Assembly: GCA_949987705.1 (NCBI GenBank)
Contig: OX465282.1
Coordinates: 89,888,070 to 89,952,069 of the forward strand
Length of the DNA stretch: 64,000 nucleotides
DNA from: Thereva unica
Lineage: Eukaryota > Arthropoda > Insecta > Diptera > Therevidae
Direction of reading: 5' to 3'
Below the pieces are notes generated by a model. It had not been told where the DNA came from. It saw only the letters and a program-made list of their open reading frames with translations, and searched no databases. Within the stretch, counting starts at the first letter, position 1. Each line of letters opens with the position of its first letter. The position numbers and the translations under genes were made by a program. Of this stretch, positions 1 to 9,733 are shown in pieces.

Positions 1-588
1 GTGGAGCTTTTTTTTCGAAATAAGACAGTACTTAGTTTTGGTGGAGTTGAATTCGACACGATTGTTTTTTCCCCACTCTAGAATGAGATTATTGTCGTTA
101 TTAATAGAATTGGACATTAATTCACGATCATCAAGACAGGATCTGGCATGAGTTTGTCTTTGTATCGTAGCTGTAAGAGTAACGTAGGGTACCGTCGTCA
201 GCGAAGCTGAGAAGTGGGTTAGAGGGGATCGAAAGTAGGTCATTTATAAAGATAAGAAATAGGGACGGTGATAAAATTGACCCTTGGGGGACCCCGAGGA
301 GATAGGGTGGGGTTCAAATTTGATGCCATGCAATACTACCTTAATTGAACGGCCGGAAAGGAATCTCTCAATCCACTTCAGTAAAAGTGAGTCGATTCCA
401 ATAGGTTTGAGTTTAGCTAACAAGGCTACGTGCCAAACTCTATCAAAAGCCTTGGAGATATCCAAAGCAACCACACTAGATTCACCAGATCCATGCAAAC
501 TTCGACTGAGGTGTTCAGTAAGGCAAACTAAAAGATCGCCAGTGGAGCTTTTTTATGGAAAGCCATACTGCCTGTCGTTTATGAGTAG
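1..588 (-). mobile_element. CR1/Jockey-type LINE fragment, part 1 (RT domain)
   Basis: Minus-strand translation of about 498..244 gives reverse-transcriptase motifs: ALDISKAFDRVWH (RT block with catalytic Asp) followed by FLSGRSIKVVL and a GSPKG version of the usual GVPQGS block. The same motifs in the same order occur in the longer LINE at 44681..48078, so both belong to one family. Frameshifts and stops make it inactive. It stops at 588-592 and its reading continues at 5558, on the far side of an LTR retrotransposon. It is also cut by the left window edge. Confidence 0.8.
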
Positions 589-592
589 GTTG

Positions 593-699
593 TGTAATAA
601 AGTGTTTGTTCTCACACGACCCTGGACAACTCGAGAGCCCCCGGCAACCCTCCCTTAAAAAAGGAGGTTAGAGGACACTTCCGACGAAACACCATTACA
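593..699 (+). repeat. Candidate 5' LTR (short)
   Basis: Begins TGTAATAAAG and ends CATTACA, with TG...CA ends, a flanking target duplication on its left and a primer-binding site 5 nt to its right. It is only about 107 bp. The candidate 3' LTR is about 1.1 kb with similar ends, so this copy may have lost its middle, or the pair may be miscalled. Confidence 0.4.
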
Positions 700-703
700 A
701 AAT

Positions 704-721
704 TGGCGCCCGAGCAGGGAC
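704..721 (+). promoter_or_regulatory. tRNA primer-binding site of the gypsy element
   Basis: TGGCGCCCGAGCAGGGAC follows the 5' LTR end by 4 nt. It is the standard complement of a tRNA 3' end used to prime minus-strand synthesis in gypsy-type elements and retroviruses. Confidence 0.75.
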
Positions 722-761
722 CTGTAAAAGAGTCAGAGTCAGAAAGTAGTCAGAGTTCAAA

Positions 762-1660
762 GTGAGTACATCTAAGCAAACCAGACCCAGGAACATCAAA
801 TTAATATACCGAATCCGAAATAATCCTGAACCTCGAAAAGACAAAGCAAAAGTCTGCAGTATGGACAACCGGAACCAGGAAATCCGCCCAATGAAGAAGA
901 CGGAGCTAGTAGCCGAATTAAGATTTCACCGACTATCCACCACTGGCGACGTGCACACGCCAAAGGTACGCCTACTCCGGCAAGGCCCACCAAGGGAAAG
1001 TTCATCTGTACCCCACACCCCATTGATGACCCCAGCAGGCCAGACACCAGTAAGAGCACCCGATCCAGTCATCATCCAAATATACGACCAGACCGACCAG
1101 CCAGTAAAACACCGATACTTCCCTAGAAATCCAGCAATGCAACAAGTAATCAACACCGAAATAGACCGTGGCTGAAAAATTATTGAACCGTCCAGCAGCC
1201 CTTACGGTTCACCCGTAGTTCTGGCAAGGAAAAAGAATGGCCAATACCGATTCTGCATCGTCTACCGGAAGATCAATGAGATCTCAAAGATGCTTACCCG
1301 TTGCCTCAAATCAATCATATTCTAGACCGATTGAGAGGCAAGATATATAACCAAAATCGACCTACACCAGGGTTATTGGCAAGTGCCATTAGCTGAGGAG
1401 AGTAAACCAGTCACCGCATTTACTGTCCAAGGTCGGGGTTATACCAGTTTACCGTCAGGCCATTCGGACTCCACTCCGTACCAGCAACGTCCCAGCGATT
1501 ACTTGACGCCATAATAGTCCCAGAAATGGACAAAAGGAAAAAAAAGCATTGATATATCTAGACGAAAATTATCATCCTAGGAAGAACCTTTGAGGTACAC
1601 CTAGTTAATTTACAGGAAGTATTCCAGTGTTACGAAGAGCAAATTCCGACTAAATCCCGA
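762..1660 (+). pseudogene. Gypsy gag-pol remnant with RT motifs
   Basis: An open frame at 762..1175 begins shortly after the primer-binding site and ends RYFPRNPAMQQVINTEIDRG, followed by a stop. Translation downstream across stops and frameshifts gives typical Ty3/gypsy RT segments: SSPYGSPVVLARKKNGQYRF, then KIDLHQGYWQVPLAEESK, then a FTVRPFGLHSVPATSQRLLD segment matching the conserved F-x-V-x-P-F-G-L region. Protease, RNase H and integrase were not found. The protein is dead. Confidence 0.7.
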
Positions 1661-1708
1661 CAAATGGAAGTTCTGTCCGCCGTCTATCATCCGTTACCGA
1701 AAACACCT

Positions 1709-1893
1709 TGGACAAGAACTACAAGCCAACAAAACCAAATCAAAGCAGGCCAAGAAAAAAAAAGAAACAAAAAAAAACCTTGACAAGAACTACAAGCCAA
1801 CAATACCAAATCAAAACAGGACAAGAAAAAAAGAAAAACACCATGAACAAGAACTACAAGCCAACAATACCAGATCAAAGCAGGCCAGGAAAA
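1709..1893 (+). repeat. Tandem repeat, three imperfect copies of 64-71 bp
   Basis: The core CAAGAACTACAAGCCAAC recurs at 1713, 1784 and 1848. Each copy is followed by an ACCAAATCAAAGCAGG-like stretch and an A-rich run. It is internal to the gypsy element. Confidence 0.85.
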
Positions 1894-1943
1894 AGGAAAA
1901 TATATAAAAGAAAAAATAAGACGTAACCAGTTCAGTAAACACC

Positions 1944-2411
1944 ATGAGTCCGAATACAGCCCTCCGAAGGACCCAGCCCCGCCGAGTTACAACGGGTAGG
2001 AAAATACCCACAGTAGACCAAGTCGCCCAAATCCACCGGTTAAGTGCTCACCACCGCACCCAACCCCTCCAGCAAACTGTAGGACGGAAGAAAACCGAGC
2101 TCCGTTATCTGCCTACCAGGCCTTTAGGAATCCGAAACCGGCACCCCACTGAGAGCGATATACTACCCTGCCTGGCGAATATCCAAGTTGCCACAGACGA
2201 AGATTTCCTCGAGGAGTTGGAAATAGCCATACAACATCACACGGTGCAATTAATAACACCAATTCCCGACCACCAGGAGGACCCGGAGAACCAGGAACAT
2301 ATACCAGACCCAATCCAGCCAAATGTACCACCCCCAAGCCGACCAAAATCGCCCGATCTGAACAACCAAATAATACCTCAGGACCAAAAACCAATTGTCC
2401 GCGCCAACTGA
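1944..2411 (+). CDS. Pro-rich open frame of the gypsy element, unrecognised
   Basis: A 155-codon frame running from MSPNTALRRTQ to RAN. It is rich in Pro, Gln and Asn, with a block ending DPIQPNVPPPSRP. There is no zinc knuckle, signal peptide or membrane segment. It lies between the RT remnant and the polypurine tract, so it may be a displaced gag part or a third ORF. I do not recognise it. The neighbouring pol is heavily damaged, so this frame may be open by chance. Confidence 0.35.
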   Translation: MSPNTALRRTQPRRVTTGRKIPTVDQVAQIHRLSAHHRTQPLQQTVGRKKTELRYLPTRPLGIRNRHPTESDILPCLANIQVATDEDFLEELEIAIQHHTVQLITPIPDHQEDPENQEHIPDPIQPNVPPPSRPKSPDLNNQIIPQDQKPIVRAN

Positions 2412-2752
2412 CAACAAATCCAGCCGAATTTGACATCAATGGTACTTGGAAAAGCCTTTTTAAGACATCCACCCGGATCAAAAAGAAAATCCACGGAATC
2501 CGCCATGTCCTGAAAAAACATCCAGACGGAACAATATTAATATATAGAAAATAGAATTTTTTTTAAGCCATTGTAGTTTATATGTTTTTTGTTCACTTTA
2601 ATTTTGTGATTCTCTGTTTTGTTCATTTTATTAATAAGGTAGAACCCATTTATGTTTTGTTAATGCCAAAGAAGCTACTTGAATTTTTAATAAACGCTTT
2701 TATTTAGAAAAAATGTATTCTGACCGTAAATTATCTGTTTTCCCTCTCCCCG

Positions 2753-2770
2753 AAGAAAGAGGGGGAAGGG
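2753..2770 (+). promoter_or_regulatory. Candidate polypurine tract
   Basis: AAGAAAGAGGGGGAAGGG, all purines, lies 6 nt before a TGTAATGCGG that resembles the 5' LTR start TGTAATAAAG. This is the expected position for plus-strand priming at the 3' LTR. Confidence 0.5.
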
Positions 2771-2776
2771 TATGTG

Positions 2777-3838
2777 TGTAATGCGGAGGTCGATATGTGG
2801 TCGGTATGCGGTCGGTTTGTATCTGGTCATACCGCGACTCTGGTATAGGCAATGCTGCCGGGAACAATGTCGGATCATACACCACGACATTGGTCCAGGG
2901 AACATTCCTCAGGTATTCGGTAGTCGGTCGGTAGGTGTTATGTCTGTAGTCTAACCGTGTCGGATCGTACACCACGACACGGTATAAGAATAGCTACTTC
3001 GGCACATTGCATTGTCGGATCGTACACCACGACAAGGCCTCGGCAACATTCCTCTGGAAATGACGGTATAGGAATAGCTACTTCGGCACATAGTCGGATC
3101 GTACACCACGACAAGGCCTCGGCAACATTCCTCTGGAAATGACGGTATAGGAATTGCTACTTCGGCACATAGTCGGATCGTACACCACGACAAGGCCTCG
3201 GCAACATTCCTCTGGAAATGACGGTATAGGAATTGCTACTTCGGCACATAGTCGGATCGTACACCACGACAAGGCCTCGGCAACATTCCTCTGGAAATGA
3301 CGGTATAGGAATTGCTACTTCGGCACATAGTCGGATCGTACACCACGACAAGGCCTCGGCAACATTCCTCTGGAAATGACGATATAAGAATAGCTACTTC
3401 GGCACATAGTCGGATCGTACACCACGACAAGGCCTCGGCAACATTCCTCTGGAAATGACGGTATAGGAATTGCTACTTCGGCACATAGTCGGATCGTACA
3501 CCACGACAAGGCCTCGGCAACATTCCTCTGGAAATGACGGTATAGGAATTGCTACTTCGGCACATAGTCGGATCGTACACCACGACAAGGCCTCGGCAAC
3601 ATTCCTGAGGGGCAAAGTATGACCGTGCCGGATCGTACACCACGACACGGTCTAGGACCAGAGAGGGTGACCTCTCCGGAACGAGCCTGGTTAGAGACTG
3701 AATTTTAGCCTGGTGAAGCCGTTTATTTTATAGCCGTGAAACTGTCAAAGGATAATAGCCCAGCCTGCTGGGTGAATATTTTATTTTCCTAAAGCTTACT
3801 TAAGAGAATTTCCCCGCCTGCTGAGTGAATATTTTTCC
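2777..3838 (+). repeat. Candidate 3' LTR, left part (continues at 5509..5553)
   Basis: It starts TGTAAT after a polypurine tract. The Harbinger element at 3842..5505 interrupts it, and it resumes at 5509, ending GTTACA before the GTTG target duplication. Without the insertion it is about 1.1 kb, much of it the 79-bp array. A weak internal duplication, GCCTGCTGGGTGAATATTTT and GCCTGCTGAGTGAATATTTT, is seen near 3762 and 3816. Confidence 0.4.
2957..3640 (+). repeat. 79-bp tandem repeat array (about 8 units)
   Basis: The unit opens with TCGGATCGTACACCACGAC and continues through AAGGCCTCGGCAACATTCC, GGAAATGACGGTATAGGAAT and GCTACTTCGGCACATAG. Units begin about every 79 bp from 3013 to 3566, with partial, diverged copies of the opening core near 2871, 2958 and 3628. 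Copies differ at only a few positions, so the array expanded or was homogenised recently. The core carries GTCG...CGAC inverted ends. The overlapping minus-strand frames in it are by-products of the repeat. Confidence 0.95.
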
Positions 3839-3841
3839 TTA

Positions 3842-5505
3842 AGCCCCCCATACACGGTCAAATCGGCTGTACATCCATGCTGTACAACCAAAACTGTGAT
3901 ATCCCACAACTGTGCTTTTTGGTTGTACAACTTCATTTTATGTGCGGTCGCGAAAGGGTTAACAAGGGTAATAACCAGCAGCTAAAATGATTGTTATCAA
4001 CGATGGTGATAGACATTTTCTACGAAGAAAAAAAGCAAGAAAAAGAAGAAGTCTATGGACCAAAGAATGGCTCTTGAAACGGCAAAAATATTCTCACGTT
4101 AACTTATTAAAAGAGTTACAAGAGACATCCATGGGGGATTTAAAAAATTTCCTCAGAATGGATGAAAAAAAAAATACTAAAAATTATTGGAATTAGTGAC
4201 AACTCTCATCAAAAAAGAAAATAATATTATGAGGGATAAAATTTCACCCAATGAAAGGCTCTCCGCCACTTGGCGATTTTTATCCGCAGTCCATGTTTTG
4301 AAGATCTTAAATATTTAACCGCAATATCTCCTCAGAGTTTAGGAGTAATTATAATGGAAACGTGTGAAGCAACATAACAGAGTCATAAAATTTGCAATAA
4401 GATTCAAGAATGATTTTTGTTGTATCTTTACCTCAGAGCTGGACAACATCGAACAACAACCTTTTTCCTACACGCTCTTGCGGCAGTGAGTTGCGTTCGT
4501 CCTACTCGCTTTTTCGGCTTCCAAGTGCCAGGGTATGCTTTACTAGTTCTTTACCTAAAAAGGTAATATTTTCCCTACCTAAAGGGTTATGTAAGTTTTT
4601 TTATGTAAAAACCTGCAATGGAATAAATTAAATGATGCATTTTTTGAGTGTAAATTGAGCTATTTTCCTAGAAAAGGAAATATTAGTCCTCCCTGCTTTC
4701 CGTAAATTTACCAACAGCCCAAAAGAAAACGAAATAAAAAATTTCCGATTTGCCAAGTTTGGGGATGTTTATGTTATCAGAGATTTTAGAATTGTAGAAA
4801 TGACATACACAAGAATAATTTACTATTTGCCGCTCACGAATAATCCAAATGCATCAAAATTTATTTAAATAATAGCTTTGTTCGAAATTAAATAAAACGA
4901 GAGGATTTCATTAAAAGTAAACTTCTGAAGGACGTGCTTCGATGTTCTTCAACTAAAGAAGGATGAATTACAACCAGGAATCGTAACTCTTACAATAGAA
5001 AAAATCAGAAATTAATACTTATTTTGAAATATATGACAGTAACAGTTAAATTTTAGCAGAAATAATAAAAGTTATTTTTAACTATAGTTTTTAACTTACA
5101 ACAAAAGAAATATTATTTGAAAACATTTCTTTAGAATGCAATCATATATTTTTTATTTAATTTAAAGGATTTCATATTTTACAAAGACTTTGTTTCTTCA
5201 TTTTTGAAATCCAAAAATTCATTAACAATTTTTAAAATTACTTAAATCCTGCTAATGAATTATTTTAATGTAATGTTTTTCGATGTTCGGTTGGAGCACT
5301 ACGCCACTACTTTCATGCATGTTGGAGCACCGGTGACCACGCCTCCGAAAAATCCAACCACGCCTTCAAAAAATCAAACCTAGTTTGATTTTCATCAAGC
5401 CGCTGGACGTACCAATTTTTGGTCGGCCGACCGGTCCACTATCGATAGTTTTGGTTGTACATCCGCCCTTCGATGTACATCCAATTTGACCGTGTATGGG
5501 CCCCT
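3842..5505 (+). mobile_element. PIF/Harbinger-type DNA transposon relic
   Basis: Terminal inverted repeats share CCCATACACGGTCAAAT (left start AGCCCCCC, right complement start AGGGGCCC). The subterminal GTACATCC and GTACAACCAAAACT are also inverted. A 3-bp TTA duplication flanks it (3839..3841 and 5506..5508), as is usual for PIF/Harbinger. A Harbinger-nuclease-like fragment lies inside. It sits in the candidate 3' LTR of the gypsy element. The interior after about 4560 is AT-rich and unrecognised. Confidence 0.85.
3987..4560 (+). pseudogene. Harbinger transposase-derived nuclease remnant
   Basis: The open part (3987..4196) reads RRSLWTKEWLLKRQKYSHVN then LLKELQ and DLKNFLRM. This matches the N-terminal pattern of HARBI1-like nucleases (R-x-W-x-x-x-W-L followed by N-L-L-x-E-L and F-L-R-M). 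Downstream, in shifted frames, ISPNERLSATWRFL matches the next conserved block. The DDE catalytic region is not recognisable. Broken by stops and frameshifts. Confidence 0.65.
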
Positions 5506-5557
5506 TTATGTTCGTGGAGTGAAATTCTTAGTAACGAAACGTGGTTCGTTACAGTTG

Positions 5558-5715
5558 GATTCTAGATAACCCATAAGTTTTTTGTTCATTATATTCTCCA
5601 TGGTTTTGGAGAGAATAGAAGTAATTGCTATTGGGCGGTAGTTGGAGGGAAGGCTGGAGTCACCTTTTTGGTATGGGCTGAGCATGGGGAAGTTTATAAC
5701 ATTGAACAGCAAGCT
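5558..5715 (-). mobile_element. CR1/Jockey-type LINE fragment, part 2
   Basis: The minus-strand translation includes SSLPSNYRPIAITSILSKTM then ENIMNKKLMGYLESN, the RT block that directly precedes part 1 in the 46-48 kb copy. Together with 1..588 it is one LINE split by the gypsy element. Confidence 0.8.
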
Positions 5716-5980
5716 CTAGTACGCAAGAGTAGAGACAAGAGCGCACCACGCCGATACGCGGTGTTCTTCAATACTACACAGTTGTTGTGTATACAATAAT
5801 ACTTATAGGTGATCGCAAGGGATTTTTTTTGTAAACTCGTGACTCCAATCACCTACTTCTGGGATGGTAGTTAGTCGTGCGTCCTAACCCCTAGGTCAAA
5901 AAGACTGCCAAGTAACGTTAATTCTGGAAGTAATAGAATAAAATAACGTGTTTAAAATCTTATTCCCGTCCTGGAATCAT

Positions 5981-6070
5981 CCTTTGTACTACTAGTCCAT
6001 CATGTCGTTAGTCATGGTGCAATGTCTGATAGAAGAGAAAGGTTACGTTAGAAGTCTGGAGGGTGCTTTA
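5981..6070 (-). mobile_element. LINE 3'-UTR fragment
   Basis: CCTTTGTACTACTAGTCCAT and the following CATGTCGTTAGTCATGGTGC match, on the same strand, the 3' end of the LINE at 44681..48078 (near 44720..44765), including the downstream TCTGGAGGGTG. No coding sequence remains. Confidence 0.75.
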
Positions 6071-6124
6071 TTAGATGCCGATTAACCTTTCGTTTCCTTC
6101 AACATTCCAATAAATAGGTCGAAA

Positions 6125-7149
6125 GTTGTTCCATTTAAAAAAAAGCCTTTAAAACTGGTTCTGGTTCTTAATATTAGTAAATATTAGTAAATGTGAAGTC
6201 ATGACTTTTAGCAGAAGGCGTGATCCTATAATTTTTATCGACGCCTTTTGTAATGAGGATATCCCTCGTGTTAATTTTGTTAAAGATCTCGGGATTGGAG
6301 TTGATAGTAAGCTAGATTTTTCCACTCACATCAACTACATCTCTTCCAGAGGTAGTTTAGTCCCGAGTTTTATAGAAAGGTACTCCAAAGAATTTAACAA
6401 CCCCTTGATTACTAAACACCTATACATTTCTCTTGTTAGACCATTACTATTTTTCGCATGTTAGAACTATTGAATCGGTTCAACGAAGGCTCTTTCGATT
6501 CGCACTGAATCATCTTCCTTGGGAAAACCTAATAGTCCTTTCATAATATGAATCCCGGCTTAAGTTACTCAACTTAAGCTCTCTTCACAAGCGTTCATAT
6601 GCGAATGCGAATATGCGCTCATCATCAGAAAAGTCGACTCAGGGTTTCTAGGTCGCCGTGGGTCGTTATAATCTGAGAGGTCCACTTCTTTTACAAATCA
6701 ACTCCTCTAACACGAATTACGGCAGATTTGAATCTGTCAATCGCATCTTTATTAATGTTAACAATAATATCAATGTCTCTGGCGTGAGCATTAGTAAAGA
6801 TGTCTTTAAAAGGAGTCTTTTAAATCTCACGGGTCCACTTATGTTTCCTGTTGCTTGCGTGGGTTGCATGTTAATTTGAATTTTTTTAATAAACTAATTT
6901 TTATATTTGTATGCTTAGCTGTGAGCCTCATCTCAGCGCTTGGTTGTGCTGAGTAGGTAAATCTTTCTTGGCCCAGCTCAGAAGTGCGCCTTCTGTGTTA
7001 GAAGCGTTAACTTTATTACTAAAAAAATAACCCTATACCCCCGGCAGTTACCTTGGTGCTAGACATGGCACCATGACGTGCCAAACGACATAACCGACTG
7101 GTAGTACAAAGAGTGATTCCTGAGCTTAGCACTGCCACATAAAAAAAAA
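6125..7149 (+). mobile_element. LINE 3' half: RT C-terminal remnant and 3' end
   Basis: An open frame (6201..6464) reads MTFSRRRDPIIF, DLGIGVDSKLDFSTHINYIS and ITKHLYISLVRPLL, the post-palm 'connection' of jockey/CR1-type RT. Near-identical wording occurs at 31680-31880. A second frame (6658..6879) resembles the usual C-terminal tail. At 7066-7149 a GCACCATGACG...GACTGGTAGTACAAAG stretch ending in an A run matches the LINE 3' ends at 32510 and, reversed, 44760. Coding frames are broken. The join between 6900 and 7065 is inferred. Confidence 0.6.
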
Positions 7150-7910
7150 GTGAAATTCTAATTTTGCCACCTTCCGGGTGGAGAGTACTTTTTAACAGCT
7201 CTTTATAAACGCATGAGGCAGATTTGGACTGATAGTCAATTGCGGCGGAGCACACAATGATTCTAAAATTATTGTGGTTTCCGAATAAATGTCGAATTTT
7301 AAAATCGTTTTAGTCTCGGCAATGATCAAGTTGCCAACATATCATTTGAGAAGAAGTTCAAGCAACTTTGTACCGAAAGTGTGGATCTGCGATCTATTGG
7401 CTGACCACACAAAAGGACGTTTGTACTGCCTTTGTAGGCCACAAACGCCTTGGGGAACAAGTGGTATGTCCGTGCCTGAATCGTTTAGAAAATCTTTCCG
7501 ATTCGCGTACAAATAAGCGTGTGGGATTTTGGTATGTGGTTTGCGTAAGACTTGTAACTTAAGTTTTATACGCGTTCGCCACACCATTATAAAAAAGTCT
7601 GATCCATATGGGTCTGAGCGCAGGGTGGTAAGTGTTAATTACCGTTGACAGTAGTCTACGAGATGAAAATATGCCGCAAATTTTTTGGTGGAATACAGGA
7701 AAACAATCAATCTAGGATAATGACAAATCAAGAAATCTGCCATCTGTATCAGGGGTGGCCAACCCAAATGGTATCGCGGGCTTCTTTGAAAATGCATTAT
7801 CATCCCACGGGCCGGGGTGATATATTGGGTGATTTAAATTTAGGTTAATATGTATAATTTAGGGAGAGAGTTCCAAAACTGTGATGCGAAGAAAAAGAAT
7901 TATTAAATTA
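7150..7910. other. Spacer with no recognisable gene
   Basis: Short open frames on both strands overlap near 7290..7590 and show no domain. No repeat ends, promoter or RNA gene is seen. Confidence 0.4.
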
Positions 7911-8071
7911 CTAGCTGGGACCCGGTGCGCCTACGCTGCACCCATAAGTCAATAGTAAACAATAAAAACCATCCATTGACTTAATATTTTTCGAGATATG
8001 AATTTTACACAGATGAAATGACTCAAAGAACATGTGACTTGCGTCGGCCGCCATGAATCGGTATATTGAGT

Positions 8072-9195
8072 CTACTACATTGCTTATTGTATCCTACTTA
8101 TCATACCCTTTAATTTGATACCCATTTTGATAGGGTTGTGAAGAAAGTGGTAATCCGGCCTCTTTAGACGGCCGCCATGGATCTAAAGATATATTTTGTA
8201 TACTACATTGCTTATTGTATTCTACTTATCATACCCTTTCATTTGATACCCATGTCGAGGTGGTTGTGAAGAAAGTGGTAATTCGGCCTCTTGAGACGGC
8301 CGCCATGGATCTAAAGATATATTTTGTATACTACATTGCTTATTGTATTCTACTTATCATACCCTTTCATTTGATACCCATGTCGAGGTGGTTGTGAAGA
8401 AAGTGGTACCCCGCCCTCTTGAGACGGCCGCCATGGATCTAAAGATATATTTTGTATACTACATTGCTTATTGTATTCTACTTAACATACCCTTTCATTT
8501 GATACCCATGTTGAGGTGGTTGTGAAGAAAGTGGTAATCCGGCCTCTTGAGACGGCCGCCATGGATCTAAAGATATATTTTGTATACTACATTGCTTATT
8601 GTATTCTACTTATCATACCCTTTCATTTGATACCCATGTCGAGGTGGTTGTGAAGAAAGTGGTACCCCGCCCTCTTGAGACGGCCGCCATGGATCTAAAG
8701 ATATATTTTGTATACTACATTGCTTATTGTATTCTACTTAACATCCCCTTTCATTTGATACCCATGTTGAGGTGGTTGTGAAGAAAGGTGTAATCCGGCC
8801 TCTTGAGACGGCCGCCATGGATCTAAAGATATATTTTGTATACTACATTGCTTATTGTATTCTACTTATCATACCCTTTCATTTGATACCCATGTCGAGG
8901 TGGTTGTGAAGAAAGTGGTACCCCGCCCTCTTGAGACGGCCGCCATGGATCTAAAGATATATTTTGTATACTACATTGCTTATTGTACTTAACATACCCT
9001 TTCATTTGATACCCATGTTGAGGTGGTTGTGAAGAAAGTGGTAATCCGGCCTCTTGAGACGGCCGCCATGGATCTAAAGATATATTTTGTATACTACATT
9101 GCTTATTGTATTCTACTTATCATACCCTTTCATTTGATACCCATGTCGAGGTGGTTGTGAAGAAAGTGGTACACCGCCCTCTTGAGACGGCCGCC
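8072..9195 (-). repeat. 128-bp tandem array arranged in 256-bp dimers
   Basis: About eight units contain CCGCCATGGATCTAAAGAT, ATTGCTTATTGTATTCTACT and CCTTTCATTTGATACCCATG. Two subtypes alternate: one with AATCCGGCCTCTTGAGAC, the other with ACCCCGCCCTCTTGAGAC followed by GTTGAGG. The alternation shows that later amplification copied two-unit blocks. The 60-codon open frames here are side effects of the repeat. Confidence 0.9.
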
Positions 9196-9200
9196 ATGGA

Positions 9201-9349
9201 TCATTTTAGTTTCAATAGCGTCATGGCCTACCTACTGTTTGACAGCTGCGTAAATTTGAAATTTTCATTAAATGTAATGATTCAATTTAATGACAATTTT
9301 ACATTTGTCAAACAATAGGTAGGCCATGAAGCTATTGAAACTAAAATGA
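9201..9349. repeat. 149-bp palindromic insertion (MITE-like hairpin)
   Basis: The left arm, starting TCATTTTAGTTTCAATAGC, and the right arm, ending GCTATTGAAACTAAAATGA, are inverted over about 43 bp with few mismatches, around an AT-rich loop of about 62 bp. It lies inside the Helitron between its 5' terminal region and the tandem array. Its target duplication is unclear. Confidence 0.8.
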
Positions 9350-9733
9350 AGTGAAAATTCCTAAAATTACCATTTTTTTTGGATTTTGCAGCTGTTTTTT
9401 TGGTTGAAGGTATAAAAAATAGCCTACGACCTATTCTCAGACCTACATGTGTTGCTAAGCGACGGAACCCCTCCACTAACATTTAAATCTTATGGTATGC
9501 TATTAAAAATTAAAGTACAAATTGACTTTTAAGTATTATTACGAATCTTTTGTATGGGAATATAGAGGAGTGTTTTTTTTTGTTTTTTCAGGCAATTTTT
9601 TAAAGTTTTCTCTCCGTAAGAACCATCCTCGTACTTCAACGAATATTCGAAAAAAAAATTAGTCCAATAGGTCCAGCCGTTCTCGAGTTTTGCGCTTAGC
9701 AACACATTTAGCGATTCATTTTTATATTATAGA

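Larger units (their letters stand above)
593..5553 (+). mobile_element. Degenerate Ty3/gypsy-type LTR retrotransposon inserted in a LINE
   Basis: The insertion lies between two GTTG copies (589..592 and 5554..5557). Removing it restores the LINE sequence as seen in the related copy near 46530. Inside, in order: a short candidate 5' LTR starting TGTAAT, a tRNA primer-binding site, a broken gag-pol with gypsy RT motifs, a 64-71-bp repeat, a Pro-rich open frame, a polypurine tract, and a candidate 3' LTR holding a 79-bp tandem array and a Harbinger element. Protease and integrase are not recognisable. The two LTRs do not match well along their length, so the exact LTR call is uncertain. The nested placement and duplication are clear. 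Confidence 0.7.
7911..9733 (-). mobile_element. Non-autonomous Helitron (copy 1)
   Basis: On the minus strand it begins TCTATAATATAAAAATGAAT (from 9733) and ends GGGTCCCAGCTAG (7911), inserted between A and T without target duplication, as Helitrons do. The element at 39282..40639 has the same ends, the same GTGTTGCTAAGCGCAAAACT subterminal stretch and the same tandem unit, so the family is real. No Rep or helicase is encoded. The interior is a 128-bp tandem array plus a 149-bp palindrome. Confidence 0.85.

Noticed and set aside
2957..3640. CRISPR-like regular repeat
   Set aside because: Units abut without unique spacers and the genome is eukaryotic; it is a plain tandem repeat.
2951..3648. 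A ladder of near-identical minus-strand frames (MSWCTIRLCAEVAIPIP...)
   Set aside because: They repeat every 79 bp and come from the tandem array, with no domain and no independent start; not genes.
593..5553. An endogenous retrovirus with an envelope gene
   Set aside because: No env-like frame, signal peptide or fusion region is visible; the element is a decayed gag-pol type.
8215..9318. Repeated plus-strand frames MYSTYHTLSFDTHVEVV...
   Set aside because: By-products of the 128-bp Helitron repeat; no codon-level constraint is apparent and the same unit is read on the other strand in copy 2.
7911..9733. Autonomous Helitron
   Set aside because: No Rep (HUH) or helicase frame inside the element; only repeats and a hairpin.
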